The translations under genes were made by a program, and so were the position numbers. DNA of 31,491 nucleotides from a bacterium (GTDB lineage Bacteria > Bacillota_I > Bacilli_A > RF39 > UBA660): contig SFSZ01000012.1 in the NCBI GenBank assembly GCA_004563275.1, positions 1 through 31,491 on the forward strand. The letters run 5' to 3'. The notes beneath the pieces are model-generated. The model did not search any database, was not told the DNA's origin, and was given only the letters and a program-made list of their open reading frames with translations. Each line of letters begins with the position of its first letter. Positions within the stretch are counted from its first letter, which is position 1. Positions 1 to 7,145 of this stretch are shown here, one piece after another.

Positions 1-453
1 CCAATAGATAATGCACCATCTGGTGGATATGATAAAATTAAAATTAAAGCTAATATAGCTAAGATATTAAAGATGAGTTTATTAGTTAAAATGAAAGTTG
101 CTCATTTGTATGAATGTAATTTTAAAATTATTACTAAGATTTGTTCATGGCTTCCTAAAGGTTTAATTTATAAAATAAATAAAAAGATTATGACGAGTTA
201 TAAAGATGATAATTCTACTTATACAATTACTTATTTAAGTGAATATGCGATTAAAAGAGGTTATTTATTAAGAAATGTTTATCTTCCTGCGAAAGAGTGT
301 AAGTTTGAAGATAGATTTTATAAGGTACCTAATGATGTTGATTTTTATTTAAAGAATATGTATGGTGATTATATGACTTTACCTAAAGAAGAAGATAGAA
401 TATCTCATGGAGTTTTAAGATTATCTTTTGATACAAAGGAGAATGAAAAATGA
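1..453 (+). CDS. LicD family phosphotransferase, 3' part only
   Basis: The frame is open from base 1 with no start codon that must be used, so this is the C-terminal ~150 residues of a gene cut by the window edge. The first residues read PIDNAPSGGYDK and the end carries a tyrosine-rich stretch followed by YGDYMTLPKEEDRISHG. This matches the C-terminal signature I know from LicD proteins (YG-DYM-LP-E-R--H). LicD proteins transfer phosphocholine or similar phospho-groups onto teichoic acid or capsular sugars at the inner face of the membrane. An internal ATG at position 73 exists but upstream codons continue the family sequence, so it is not the true start. The stop overlaps the next gene by 4 bases (ATGA), so the two are translationally coupled in a surface-glycan operon. 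Confidence 0.72.
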   Translation, partial: PIDNAPSGGYDKIKIKANIAKILKMSLLVKMKVAHLYECNFKIITKICSWLPKGLIYKINKKIMTSYKDDNSTYTITYLSEYAIKRGYLLRNVYLPAKECKFEDRFYKVPNDVDFYLKNMYGDYMTLPKEEDRISHGVLRLSFDTKENEK

Positions 454-1514
454 TTAAGGTTGCTTTCTTAACTAAGAATTTAGATATTGGGGGAATTGAA
501 AGAGCTATTTTAAATTATTTAAATTATATGGATAAGTTAAAATATGAGATTACTTTATTCTTAGATGAAGGAGAAGGTATTTATTTAAATGAAGTTCCTA
601 AAGATGTGAAGATTGTTAATTTAAATATGTGTAAAAGTAGGAATTTTTTGTGGAGAAAGCTAGTTAATTTCTTTAAGTTAGGATATTATTCTTTAAAATA
701 TTATCATAAGTTTGATTTTGCAGCTTCTTTTACAACTACGGTGAAATCTAATACGATTTTAGCTAAAAGATTTTCTTCTAATAATGCAATTTGGTATCAT
801 GGAGAATATTGGAATACTGATGAAGAAGCTAAACGTTTTGTTAAATATTCAAATTCTTTAAAATATAAAAAAGTTGTTTTTGTATCAAATTATGTTAAAG
901 ATAAGTATATCAATTTTACTCATAGTAAACAGAATTTATTTGTAATTAATAATCCAATTGATCATTTAAAGATGATTAAAAATAGTCAAGAAGATTTAGG
1001 CTTAAAACGTGAAAAATATACTTTCTTAAATGTAGGAAGACATGAAGAGAAAGCTAAAAATTTAATTGCATTATTAAATGTTACTGATAGATTATTAAAA
1101 GATGGTTATGATTTTGACTTATGGATGGTAGGTAGTGGACCTGATACTGATTTATATAAAAGTATTATTAGTAGATTACAAATTGAAGATCATGTAAAGA
1201 TGTTTGGGAAGCAAAGTAATGTTTATCCTTTTTATAAAATAGCTGATGCGTTTGTTTTAACTAGCATTACAGAAGGTAATCCAGTTGTTTATTTAGAAGC
1301 TAAGGTTATGAATTTACCAATAATATCAACTAATGTTAGTGACGCTAAGATAGAGTTAGATGGTTATGGTATTGTTTGTGATATTAATGAAGATGCTATA
1401 TATGAAGCTATGAAGGAATTTTTAGATAAAGGTTATAAGATTGAAAATCCTTTTGATCCAGTAGTTTATAATAGGGATGTATTAAGTAAACTTTATGAGG
1501 TTATAGGTTTATGA
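450..1514 (+). CDS. Glycosyltransferase family 4 protein
   Basis: 354 residues with a GT-B fold layout. The N-terminal half begins with a beta strand and a GGIER loop (residues 14-18). The C-terminal half has the NVGRHEEKAKN strand-loop (194-204) and the nucleotide-sugar-binding EX7E motif (E275, E283). This is a retaining, cytoplasmic-face glycosyltransferase that would add a sugar from a nucleotide-sugar donor to a lipid-linked glycan. The substrate cannot be read from sequence. It overlaps the licD-type gene by 4 bases and the following GT2 gene by 4 bases, so the three are one operon and probably build one polymer. No membrane segment is evident. Confidence 0.88.
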   Translation: MIKVAFLTKNLDIGGIERAILNYLNYMDKLKYEITLFLDEGEGIYLNEVPKDVKIVNLNMCKSRNFLWRKLVNFFKLGYYSLKYYHKFDFAASFTTTVKSNTILAKRFSSNNAIWYHGEYWNTDEEAKRFVKYSNSLKYKKVVFVSNYVKDKYINFTHSKQNLFVINNPIDHLKMIKNSQEDLGLKREKYTFLNVGRHEEKAKNLIALLNVTDRLLKDGYDFDLWMVGSGPDTDLYKSIISRLQIEDHVKMFGKQSNVYPFYKIADAFVLTSITEGNPVVYLEAKVMNLPIISTNVSDAKIELDGYGIVCDINEDAIYEAMKEFLDKGYKIENPFDPVVYNRDVLSKLYEVIGL

Positions 1515-2458
1515 ATAGGGTAAGTATTATTGTTCCTGTTTATAATACTAAAGATTATATTATTAGATGTGTTGATTCTTTAGTTAATCAAACTTATAAG
1601 GATATTGAAATTATTTTAGTTAATGATGGTAGTTTAGATAATTCAATTGATCTTGTGAATGAAAAATATGATGATGATAGAATAGTGATTGTTAATCAAG
1701 ATAATATGGGGTCAGGTCAAGCTAGAAATAATGGAATTAAGAAAGCTTCTGGCGATTATTTATTTTTTGTTGATAGTGATGATTTTATTGATAAAGATAC
1801 AATTAGTATTATGATGAATAAAATGATTAATGATAAGGTTAATTTAGTTATTTGTGACTATTATAAATACTTTAGTGATGATAATAAGATTCATATTAAT
1901 AATATTCCAAATTATGATTGTAATAATGATAAACAATCGGTTATAGGGATGCCTGGAGCTGTTTGTAAATTATTTAAAAAAGAGATTTTTGATAAGTATG
2001 ATATTAAGTTTTTACCTGGAGTATTTTTTGAAGATAATGCGATTATTCCATTTGCTTGTGCAGTATCTGGTAAGTATGCTTATGTTAATAAACCATTATA
2101 TTATTACTTTCAAAGAGAAGGTTCTGCTTTAAATAAGATAGAATATAATGAAGGTTATGAGGCTATTTTTGATTCACTTAGTTACTTATATGATAAATTT
2201 AATAAATATGATATGATAGAAAAGTACGCTCAAGAATTAGAGTACATTTATATAGAATATTTATTACATGCATCTAATTTAAGATTTTTAAAATTTAATA
2301 AATTAAATAATATTAAAAAAGTTTCTATAATTATGAAAGAAAAATATCCTAATTATAGAAGTAATAAATATTTTAAAATGGAGAATATTAAATATAGAAT
2401 AGTTTGTAATTTGTTCTATAAAAATAAAGTAAAATTGTTGAAACTAATTTTGAAATAA
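1511..2458 (+). CDS. Glycosyltransferase family 2 protein
   Basis: 315 residues. The GT-A catalytic domain fills the N-terminal ~220 residues: VSIIVPVYNT at the start, NDGS (38-41) for the nucleotide, and DSDD (88-91) as the metal-binding DXD motif. The C-terminal ~90 residues are Lys/Tyr-rich and lack transmembrane helices, as in wall teichoic acid and capsule GT2 enzymes. It is an inverting sugar transferase acting at the cytoplasmic membrane face; donor and acceptor are unknown. The start ATG overlaps the stop of the GT4 gene. The next gene follows after 14 bases with an AGAGGTG ribosome binding site. Confidence 0.88.
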   Translation: MNRVSIIVPVYNTKDYIIRCVDSLVNQTYKDIEIILVNDGSLDNSIDLVNEKYDDDRIVIVNQDNMGSGQARNNGIKKASGDYLFFVDSDDFIDKDTISIMMNKMINDKVNLVICDYYKYFSDDNKIHINNIPNYDCNNDKQSVIGMPGAVCKLFKKEIFDKYDIKFLPGVFFEDNAIIPFACAVSGKYAYVNKPLYYYFQREGSALNKIEYNEGYEAIFDSLSYLYDKFNKYDMIEKYAQELEYIYIEYLLHASNLRFLKFNKLNNIKKVSIIMKEKYPNYRSNKYFKMENIKYRIVCNLFYKNKVKLLKLILK

Positions 2459-2472
2459 CAAGAGGTGTTTTT

Positions 2473-4014
2473 ATGGAGAAGTACAAAAAAATATTAAGTT
2501 ATGTCTTTGCGATTTTTATGATAATGCAACCACTATTTGATATTTTTTATTTGTATGATGATAATTTAATTGCAGTGTTTAAATTTTCACCGGCAACTAT
2601 TATTAGAATGGGAGTAATGAGTTTATTATTTTTATTTACTTTCTTATATTGGAAGGATAAAAATAAATGGAAATATTTGATAGTTTTTTGTGTTATATAT
2701 TTGTTATATACAATATTCCATCAAATAAATGTAATGAATTTTGATGTTCCATTTGATAAGTTTAATAATTATTCAACTTTAAAAGAGTTATTTTATATTA
2801 TTAGAATGGTATGTCCTTTATTAATGATATTTGTTACTTATGAAAATGATATTAGAAGAGAATATTTAAAGAAGATTATTATTTATGTATCTTTAATATT
2901 TTCAGTAGTTATGGTAAGTACTAATTTATTAGGAATAGCTTTAGGTAGTTATGATGGAGGAACTGAAATAATTGAAAGAACTATAATTGATTGGTTTAAT
3001 CCTAATATATATAACGAAGTTAGTTATACGAAGATAGCTTCTAAAGGAATATTTCATATGGCTAATCAAGTTAGTGCTACTTTAATATCATTACTTCCTA
3101 TGGTTATATATTATTTCTTAAAAGAAAAGAAAGCTTTATATGGTTTAACTTATTTCTTAATGCTTTTATCAATGCTTATGATTGGTACTAGAGTTGCGGG
3201 ATATGGATGGTTACTTGTTAGTGTTTGTATGTTTGTAGCATATTTATTCTTTGTATTTATTAAAAAAGAATATAAATTTAATTTAACGATATCAGTTATT
3301 TATTTAATTTTAACAGCTATTAACTGTGTTATATTACCTTATTCACCAGTAATGAATAGACATTATATTGAAGAGAATGCTGGGATAATAAATGAAAATC
3401 AAGAAAAAGACTATGTTAAAAACTATATAAAAGAATTTGAAAAGTTTTTAGAGTTAACTGAAGATGAAGATGCTATTTATGATAAAAAGATTGAATTCTT
3501 AGTTAATATGAAAGATGTTTATGGATTTGATCCAGAATATTTTAATGAAATATATCCTTATGAACAAGATCCTGATTTTTGGTTAAAGTTAGCTAAAATG
3601 GATTATGTTAATAGAGCTAATCATCGAAATTTAAAGACACATATTACACATAGAGTTATTGATCTTAATGATAATAAGATGGATTATGTTTTAGGGGTAG
3701 GATTTAGTAGATTAAGAAATGTACCTTGTTATATGGAAAATGATATTTATGTTCATATATATTCAATAGGAATAGTTGGTATATTAGTATTTATTGCACC
3801 TTATTTTGTTATTTTAATGTATGGAGTATATTCTGTATTTAAAGATTATAAGAATAAATTTACTTTCTTAAATATATCTTTATTATTTAGTATAGTATTA
3901 ACTTTTGTAGCGGGTATATTTAGTGGAAATGTATTTGATGAGTGGATATGTACATTATTCTTAGGATTTATGTGTGGATGTTTACTTCTTAATTTAAAGA
4001 AAAAGGAATCTTAA
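2473..4014 (+). CDS. O-antigen ligase / polysaccharide polymerase-like membrane protein
   Basis: 513 residues with about ten or more hydrophobic helices. A long hydrophilic, probably extracellular loop covers roughly residues 295-400, between blocks of helices. This topology, with GTRVAGYG (about 238-245) at the start of a helix, fits the Wzy/WaaL (O-antigen ligase) superfamily, whose members polymerise or ligate lipid-linked glycans outside the membrane. It is the last gene of the glycan operon and is followed directly by a terminator that contains its stop codon. Primary sequence in this superfamily is poorly conserved, so the call rests on topology and on the licD-GT4-GT2 context. No flippase or ABC exporter is visible in the window, so polymer export must be encoded elsewhere. 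Confidence 0.65.
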   Translation: MEKYKKILSYVFAIFMIMQPLFDIFYLYDDNLIAVFKFSPATIIRMGVMSLLFLFTFLYWKDKNKWKYLIVFCVIYLLYTIFHQINVMNFDVPFDKFNNYSTLKELFYIIRMVCPLLMIFVTYENDIRREYLKKIIIYVSLIFSVVMVSTNLLGIALGSYDGGTEIIERTIIDWFNPNIYNEVSYTKIASKGIFHMANQVSATLISLLPMVIYYFLKEKKALYGLTYFLMLLSMLMIGTRVAGYGWLLVSVCMFVAYLFFVFIKKEYKFNLTISVIYLILTAINCVILPYSPVMNRHYIEENAGIINENQEKDYVKNYIKEFEKFLELTEDEDAIYDKKIEFLVNMKDVYGFDPEYFNEIYPYEQDPDFWLKLAKMDYVNRANHRNLKTHITHRVIDLNDNKMDYVLGVGFSRLRNVPCYMENDIYVHIYSIGIVGILVFIAPYFVILMYGVYSVFKDYKNKFTFLNISLLFSIVLTFVAGIFSGNVFDEWICTLFLGFMCGCLLLNLKKKES

Positions 4015-4032
4015 AATTTAAAGATTCTTTTT
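4001..4032 (+). terminator. Intrinsic terminator of glycan operon
   Basis: The left arm AAAAGGAATCTT (4001-4012) pairs with AAGATTCTTTTT (4021-4032) through 12 pairs with one G-U; the loop is 8 bases. The stop codon of the upstream gene (4012-4014) lies at the top of the left arm, and the U-tract is part of the right arm. Confidence 0.8.
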
Positions 4033-4034
4033 AT

Positions 4035-4063
4035 TTGACAAAATAGTTATTAACATCTAAAAT
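4035..4063 (+). promoter_or_regulatory. Sigma-A type promoter for the SDR operon
   Basis: A perfect -35 TTGACA (4035-4040), a 17-base spacer and -10 TAAAAT (4058-4063) lie 27 bases before the SDR start. A strong AAGGAGGT ribosome binding site follows (4079-4086). The -35 begins 3 bases after the terminator of the preceding operon. Confidence 0.8.
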
Positions 4064-4089
4064 TAAAGAGATTTATTTAAGGAGGTATT

Positions 4090-4758
4090 ATGATTTGTTT
4101 AGTAACAGGATCTTCAAGAGGTTTGGGTAAAGAGATTATTAAGAAATTTGCAAGTGAAGGTTTTGAAGTAATTATTAATTATAATAAAAGTGAAAAGGAT
4201 GCTTATAAGTTAGCAGATGAAATTGGTAGTAAAGCTAGAGTTATAAAATGTGATATTTCTAATGAAGAAGAAGTTAGAGATATGTTTGATCAGATTGATC
4301 ATTTAGATGTACTTATTAATAATGCAGCTATTGCAGATGATAAGGATCCTTTAGAGAAAAGTGCTTTAGAATTTAATAGGGTATTGCATACTAATTTAAC
4401 AGGTACTTTTTTAGTTACTAAATATGCGATAGAGAAAATGGGTAATGGTAGTATTGTTAATATATCTTCTACGAATGGAATTGATACTTATTATCCTGAG
4501 AGTATTGATTATGATGCTTCTAAAGCTGGTATTATTTCTTTAACTCATAATTTTGCTAAATATTTAAGTGATATTAGAGTTAATTGTATTTGTCCTGATT
4601 GGATTGATACGGATATGAATAAAGATATGGATGATATTTATAAAGCTAAGATTAATTTCATTAAGCCTGATGTTTTAGCGTCTTTAGTATATAAGGTAGC
4701 AATGAATAAGGGGATTAATGATCAAATTATTAAAGTAGGTGATAATAGTGTTAGATAA
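4090..4758 (+). CDS. Short-chain dehydrogenase/reductase (SDR), FabG-like
   Basis: 222 residues, slightly short for a classical SDR (about 245). The Rossmann motif TGSSRGLG (6-13), D55, NNAA (77-80), N102, S127, and the catalytic YDASK pair Y141/K145 are all present, so it should be an active NAD(P)H-dependent carbonyl reductase. An FabG role in fatty acid synthesis is possible, but no fab genes are nearby. The alternative is a YmfI-type reductase: YmfI reduces the 5-aminopentanone group on EF-P in Bacillus subtilis, where its gene lies next to ymfF/ymfH, and homologues of those two occur at 26913-29451 here. The substrate is undecided. It shares its end with the start of the next gene. Confidence 0.85.
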   Translation: MICLVTGSSRGLGKEIIKKFASEGFEVIINYNKSEKDAYKLADEIGSKARVIKCDISNEEEVRDMFDQIDHLDVLINNAAIADDKDPLEKSALEFNRVLHTNLTGTFLVTKYAIEKMGNGSIVNISSTNGIDTYYPESIDYDASKAGIISLTHNFAKYLSDIRVNCICPDWIDTDMNKDMDDIYKAKINFIKPDVLASLVYKVAMNKGINDQIIKVGDNSVR

Positions 4759-5944
4759 TTTAGTTAAAGAGGTTGAACTTTCTTTAAGTGATGATTTTAA
4801 GAGTTTAGATGATTTATGTTTATTTAATAGTAAAAGGGTATTAGATGCTTTTCATAAATATGGGGTTACGACAGGGGATTTTAATGGTACTTCTGGTTAT
4901 GGTTATGGTGATATTGGTCGTGATAAGATTGAAAAGATTTATGCTGAGGTTTTAGGTTGTGAAAGTGCTTTAGTTAGAAATCAATTTGTTAGTGGAACTC
5001 ATGCTTTAACAGTAGCTTTTTTTGGTATTTTAAGACCTGGTGATACTTTACTTTCTATTAGCGGGCTTCCTTATGATACTTTACATAAGGTTATTGGTAT
5101 TACTGATAATGATAGTTCTTTAAAGGCTTTTAATATTGATTTTAAGTGTATTTCTTTAGTGGATAATGATTTTGATTATGATTTAATAAAGAAGTCTTTA
5201 AATGGGGTTAAAATGGTTCATATTCAAAGGTCTATTGGTTATAGTAATAGAGATACTTTAAGTGTAAGTAAAGTTAATAATGTTATTAAGTTTATTAAAG
5301 ATATTAATAAGGATATTATTGTTATGGTTGATAATTGTTATTGTGAGTTATGTGATTATGACAATATTAATGCTGATTTATTAGTTGGTTCTTTAATTAA
5401 GAATTTAGGGGCTGGGATATGTAATAATGGTGCTTATATTGCTGGTAAAGAAAAATATGTTTCTTTATGTGCAGAAAGATTAACTAGTCCTGGTTTAGGT
5501 AGTGAAGTAGGTCCTAGTTTAGGTCAGAATAAATATTTTTTACTTGGTTTATATATGGCTCCTAGGGTTGTAGTATCAGCTTTAAAGGTTAAATTATTTA
5601 CTAAATGTTTATTAGAAAAGTTAGGCTATAGTTGTATTAATACTTCTTTAAATGATATTGTTTTAGGGATTGTTTTTAATGATAGAGAAGATCTAATTAA
5701 ATATGTTAGAGGTATTCAAGCAAATAGTGCTATTGATGCTAACTTTACACCAATGCCTTGTGAAATGCCCGGATATGATTCTGACATTATTATGGCTAGT
5801 GGTTCTTTTACAGATGGCTCTAGCATAGAATTATCTTGTGATGCCCCTTTAAGAGAACCTTATATTGCTTATCAACAAGGATCTCTTACTTATGAGTATG
5901 GTAAAATAGGTGTAGTAAATGCTATTAATCATATGTTAAAATAA
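4748..5944 (+). CDS. Methionine gamma-lyase-like PLP enzyme (Alum_res family, YnbB-like)
   Basis: 398 residues, near the usual size of the family often annotated as aluminium resistance protein or methionine gamma-lyase family protein. It is a fold-type I PLP enzyme. Visible marks are NGTSGYGYGD near residue 46, VRNQFVSGTHA (76-86), D195 for the pyridine nitrogen, and GSLIKNLGAG with the likely Schiff-base lysine K218. The biological substrate of the family is unsettled. I chose GTG at 4748 because TAGGTGA ends a few bases upstream; an in-frame GTG at 4739 lacks such a site. The start overlaps the SDR gene by 11 bases, implying coupled translation. A small membrane exporter follows 16 bases downstream. 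Confidence 0.85.
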   Translation: MLDNLVKEVELSLSDDFKSLDDLCLFNSKRVLDAFHKYGVTTGDFNGTSGYGYGDIGRDKIEKIYAEVLGCESALVRNQFVSGTHALTVAFFGILRPGDTLLSISGLPYDTLHKVIGITDNDSSLKAFNIDFKCISLVDNDFDYDLIKKSLNGVKMVHIQRSIGYSNRDTLSVSKVNNVIKFIKDINKDIIVMVDNCYCELCDYDNINADLLVGSLIKNLGAGICNNGAYIAGKEKYVSLCAERLTSPGLGSEVGPSLGQNKYFLLGLYMAPRVVVSALKVKLFTKCLLEKLGYSCINTSLNDIVLGIVFNDREDLIKYVRGIQANSAIDANFTPMPCEMPGYDSDIIMASGSFTDGSSIELSCDAPLREPYIAYQQGSLTYEYGKIGVVNAINHMLK

Positions 5945-5960
5945 GATAGGTGATAAATAA

Positions 5961-6473
5961 ATGACAGATAAATTAGTTAAATGGATAGTTGGTATTTTTG
6001 GAACTACTGCAAGTGGAATGTTTGGTAAATATTTAATTATTTTTTTAATTTCTATTTTACCAATATTAGAATTACGTGGTGGTTTAATAGCTGCTGCTTT
6101 GCTTGAAGTACCGCCACTAGCTGCATATATTATTTGTATGATTGGTAATTTAATTCCAATTCCTTTAATTTTATGGTTTTTAGATTATGTTTTTGATTTT
6201 ATGAAGAAACACAATATTTTAAAGAAGTTTGTTTTGTTTTGTGAAAGAAAAGGTAATGAAAAGAAAGACTCTATTGAAAAATATGGGTTTTGGGGTTTAG
6301 TTTTATTTGTCGGCGTACCTTTACCTGGAACAGGAGCTTGGACTGGTTGTTTAATTGCAACGATGCTTAGAATGGATAAGAAGAAAGCTTTCTTAGCAAC
6401 TCTTTTAGGTGTAGTGATGGCTAGTATTATTATGATGCTTGTTTCTTATGGTGTACTTGCAAATATATTTTAA
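5961..6473 (+). CDS. Small multi-drug export (Sm_multidrug_ex) family membrane protein
   Basis: 170 residues, almost entirely hydrophobic, with about four to five membrane helices. The marks ELRGG (37-41) after the first helix and GVPLPGTGAWTG (118-129) are those of the PF06695-type 'small multi-drug export protein' family. The transport role is a family name more than a proven function. It is the third gene of the SDR operon (16-base gap, TAGGTGA ribosome binding site). Its last codons contain the -35 of the promoter for the next gene. Confidence 0.8.
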   Translation: MTDKLVKWIVGIFGTTASGMFGKYLIIFLISILPILELRGGLIAAALLEVPPLAAYIICMIGNLIPIPLILWFLDYVFDFMKKHNILKKFVLFCERKGNEKKDSIEKYGFWGLVLFVGVPLPGTGAWTGCLIATMLRMDKKKAFLATLLGVVMASIIMMLVSYGVLANIF

Positions 6474-6485
6474 ATAGAATATAAT
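6457..6485 (+). promoter_or_regulatory. Promoter giving a predicted leaderless mRNA
   Basis: -35 TTGCAA (6457-6462), a spacer of exactly 17 bases, and -10 TATAAT (6480-6485). The expected start of transcription is about 6492-6494, and the gene's ATG is at 6494. No purine-rich ribosome binding site exists between 6474 and 6493. The -35 lies within the coding end of the previous gene. Confidence 0.6.
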
Positions 6486-6493
6486 ATATTAAT

Positions 6494-7099
6494 ATGAAAA
6501 AGAAATTTAAGAAATTTAAAGTTGAAGATATTATTGCTTTTATGGCAGCTGTTTTTGTTATTTGTGCTTTTTTTGCCATATCTGCAACATTAAAAAATAA
6601 AGATGTAAAAGAAGAAGTTGTTTTAGCTGAAGAAAATAATACAACAACTACGACTACTACGACAACAACAAAAGCACCAGAAATTATTTGGGATGGTTTA
6701 ACTTTAGAACAGTTAGCGGAAAGATTAAATAAGAATTTATATGACACAATGGAAGGAACAGGAATATATTTTGCTAACTATACTAAAGAAACTGGGTTAG
6801 ATCCTTATTTAGCAGTTTCTATTATTAATTTAGAGACTGGTTGTAAATGGGGATGTTCTTATTTAGCTAAGAATTGTAATAATTTTGGTGGTCTTAAAGG
6901 AAGTCCTTCTTGTAATGGTGGTTCTTATATGAAGTTTGATACTTTAGAAGAGGGAATTAGAGGTTATCTAGATATTGTTTATAATAATTATTGGCAAAAG
7001 GGTTTAACTACTCCAGAATTAATGAATCCTAAGTATGCAGCAAGTAATACTTGGGCTGAAAAGGTTAACAGATATTATGAAGCAATTAAGGCATCTTAA
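6494..7099 (+). CDS. Membrane-anchored glucosaminidase/lysozyme-like wall hydrolase
   Basis: 201 residues. A basic N-terminus and one membrane helix (about 12-32) without an obvious cleavage site are followed by a linker with ten consecutive threonines (50-59). A catalytic domain of the glucosaminidase (GH73/lysozyme-like) type fills 67-200. The likely catalytic glutamate is E114 in LETGCKWG, followed by NNFGGLKG (129-136) and a WAEKVNRYY-type end, all typical of this family. It probably cleaves peptidoglycan glycan strands outside the membrane. Four cysteines (C117, C121, C128, C140) could form disulfides. No ribosome binding site is seen before the ATG, and the promoter position suggests a leaderless transcript. 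Confidence 0.82.
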   Translation: MKKKFKKFKVEDIIAFMAAVFVICAFFAISATLKNKDVKEEVVLAEENNTTTTTTTTTTKAPEIIWDGLTLEQLAERLNKNLYDTMEGTGIYFANYTKETGLDPYLAVSIINLETGCKWGCSYLAKNCNNFGGLKGSPSCNGGSYMKFDTLEEGIRGYLDIVYNNYWQKGLTTPELMNPKYAASNTWAEKVNRYYEAIKAS

Positions 7100-7109
7100 T
7101 TGTTTTTTT
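7083..7109 (+). terminator. Intrinsic terminator after the wall hydrolase gene
   Basis: CAATTAAG (7083-7090), loop GCAT, CTTAATTG (7095-7102), then seven T (7103-7109). The perfect 8-bp stem includes the gene's own stop codon (7097-7099). Confidence 0.8.
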
Positions 7110-7128
7110 ATGGTTAAAATGATATTAT
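7101..7128 (+). promoter_or_regulatory. Possible promoter of the hydrogenase gene
   Basis: TTGTTT (7101-7106), a 16-base spacer, and TATTAT (7123-7128) lie just before the TAGGTGA ribosome binding site at 7134-7140. The -35 would sit in the U-tract of the preceding terminator. The match is moderate; an alternative -10 is TAAAAT at 7115-7120. Confidence 0.35.
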
Positions 7129-7145
7129 TATGCTAGGTGAATAAT

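Noticed and set aside
6650..6671. Simple repeat of ACA/ACT/ACG triplets as a possible slippage or phase-variation tract
   Set aside because: The codons are mixed, so the DNA is not a perfect repeat; it encodes a threonine linker seen in other cell-surface proteins.
6430..6747. Minus-strand frame with a poly-valine run
   Set aside because: It is the complement of the threonine tract (ACN codons) in the wall hydrolase gene; no ribosome binding site and no family resemblance.
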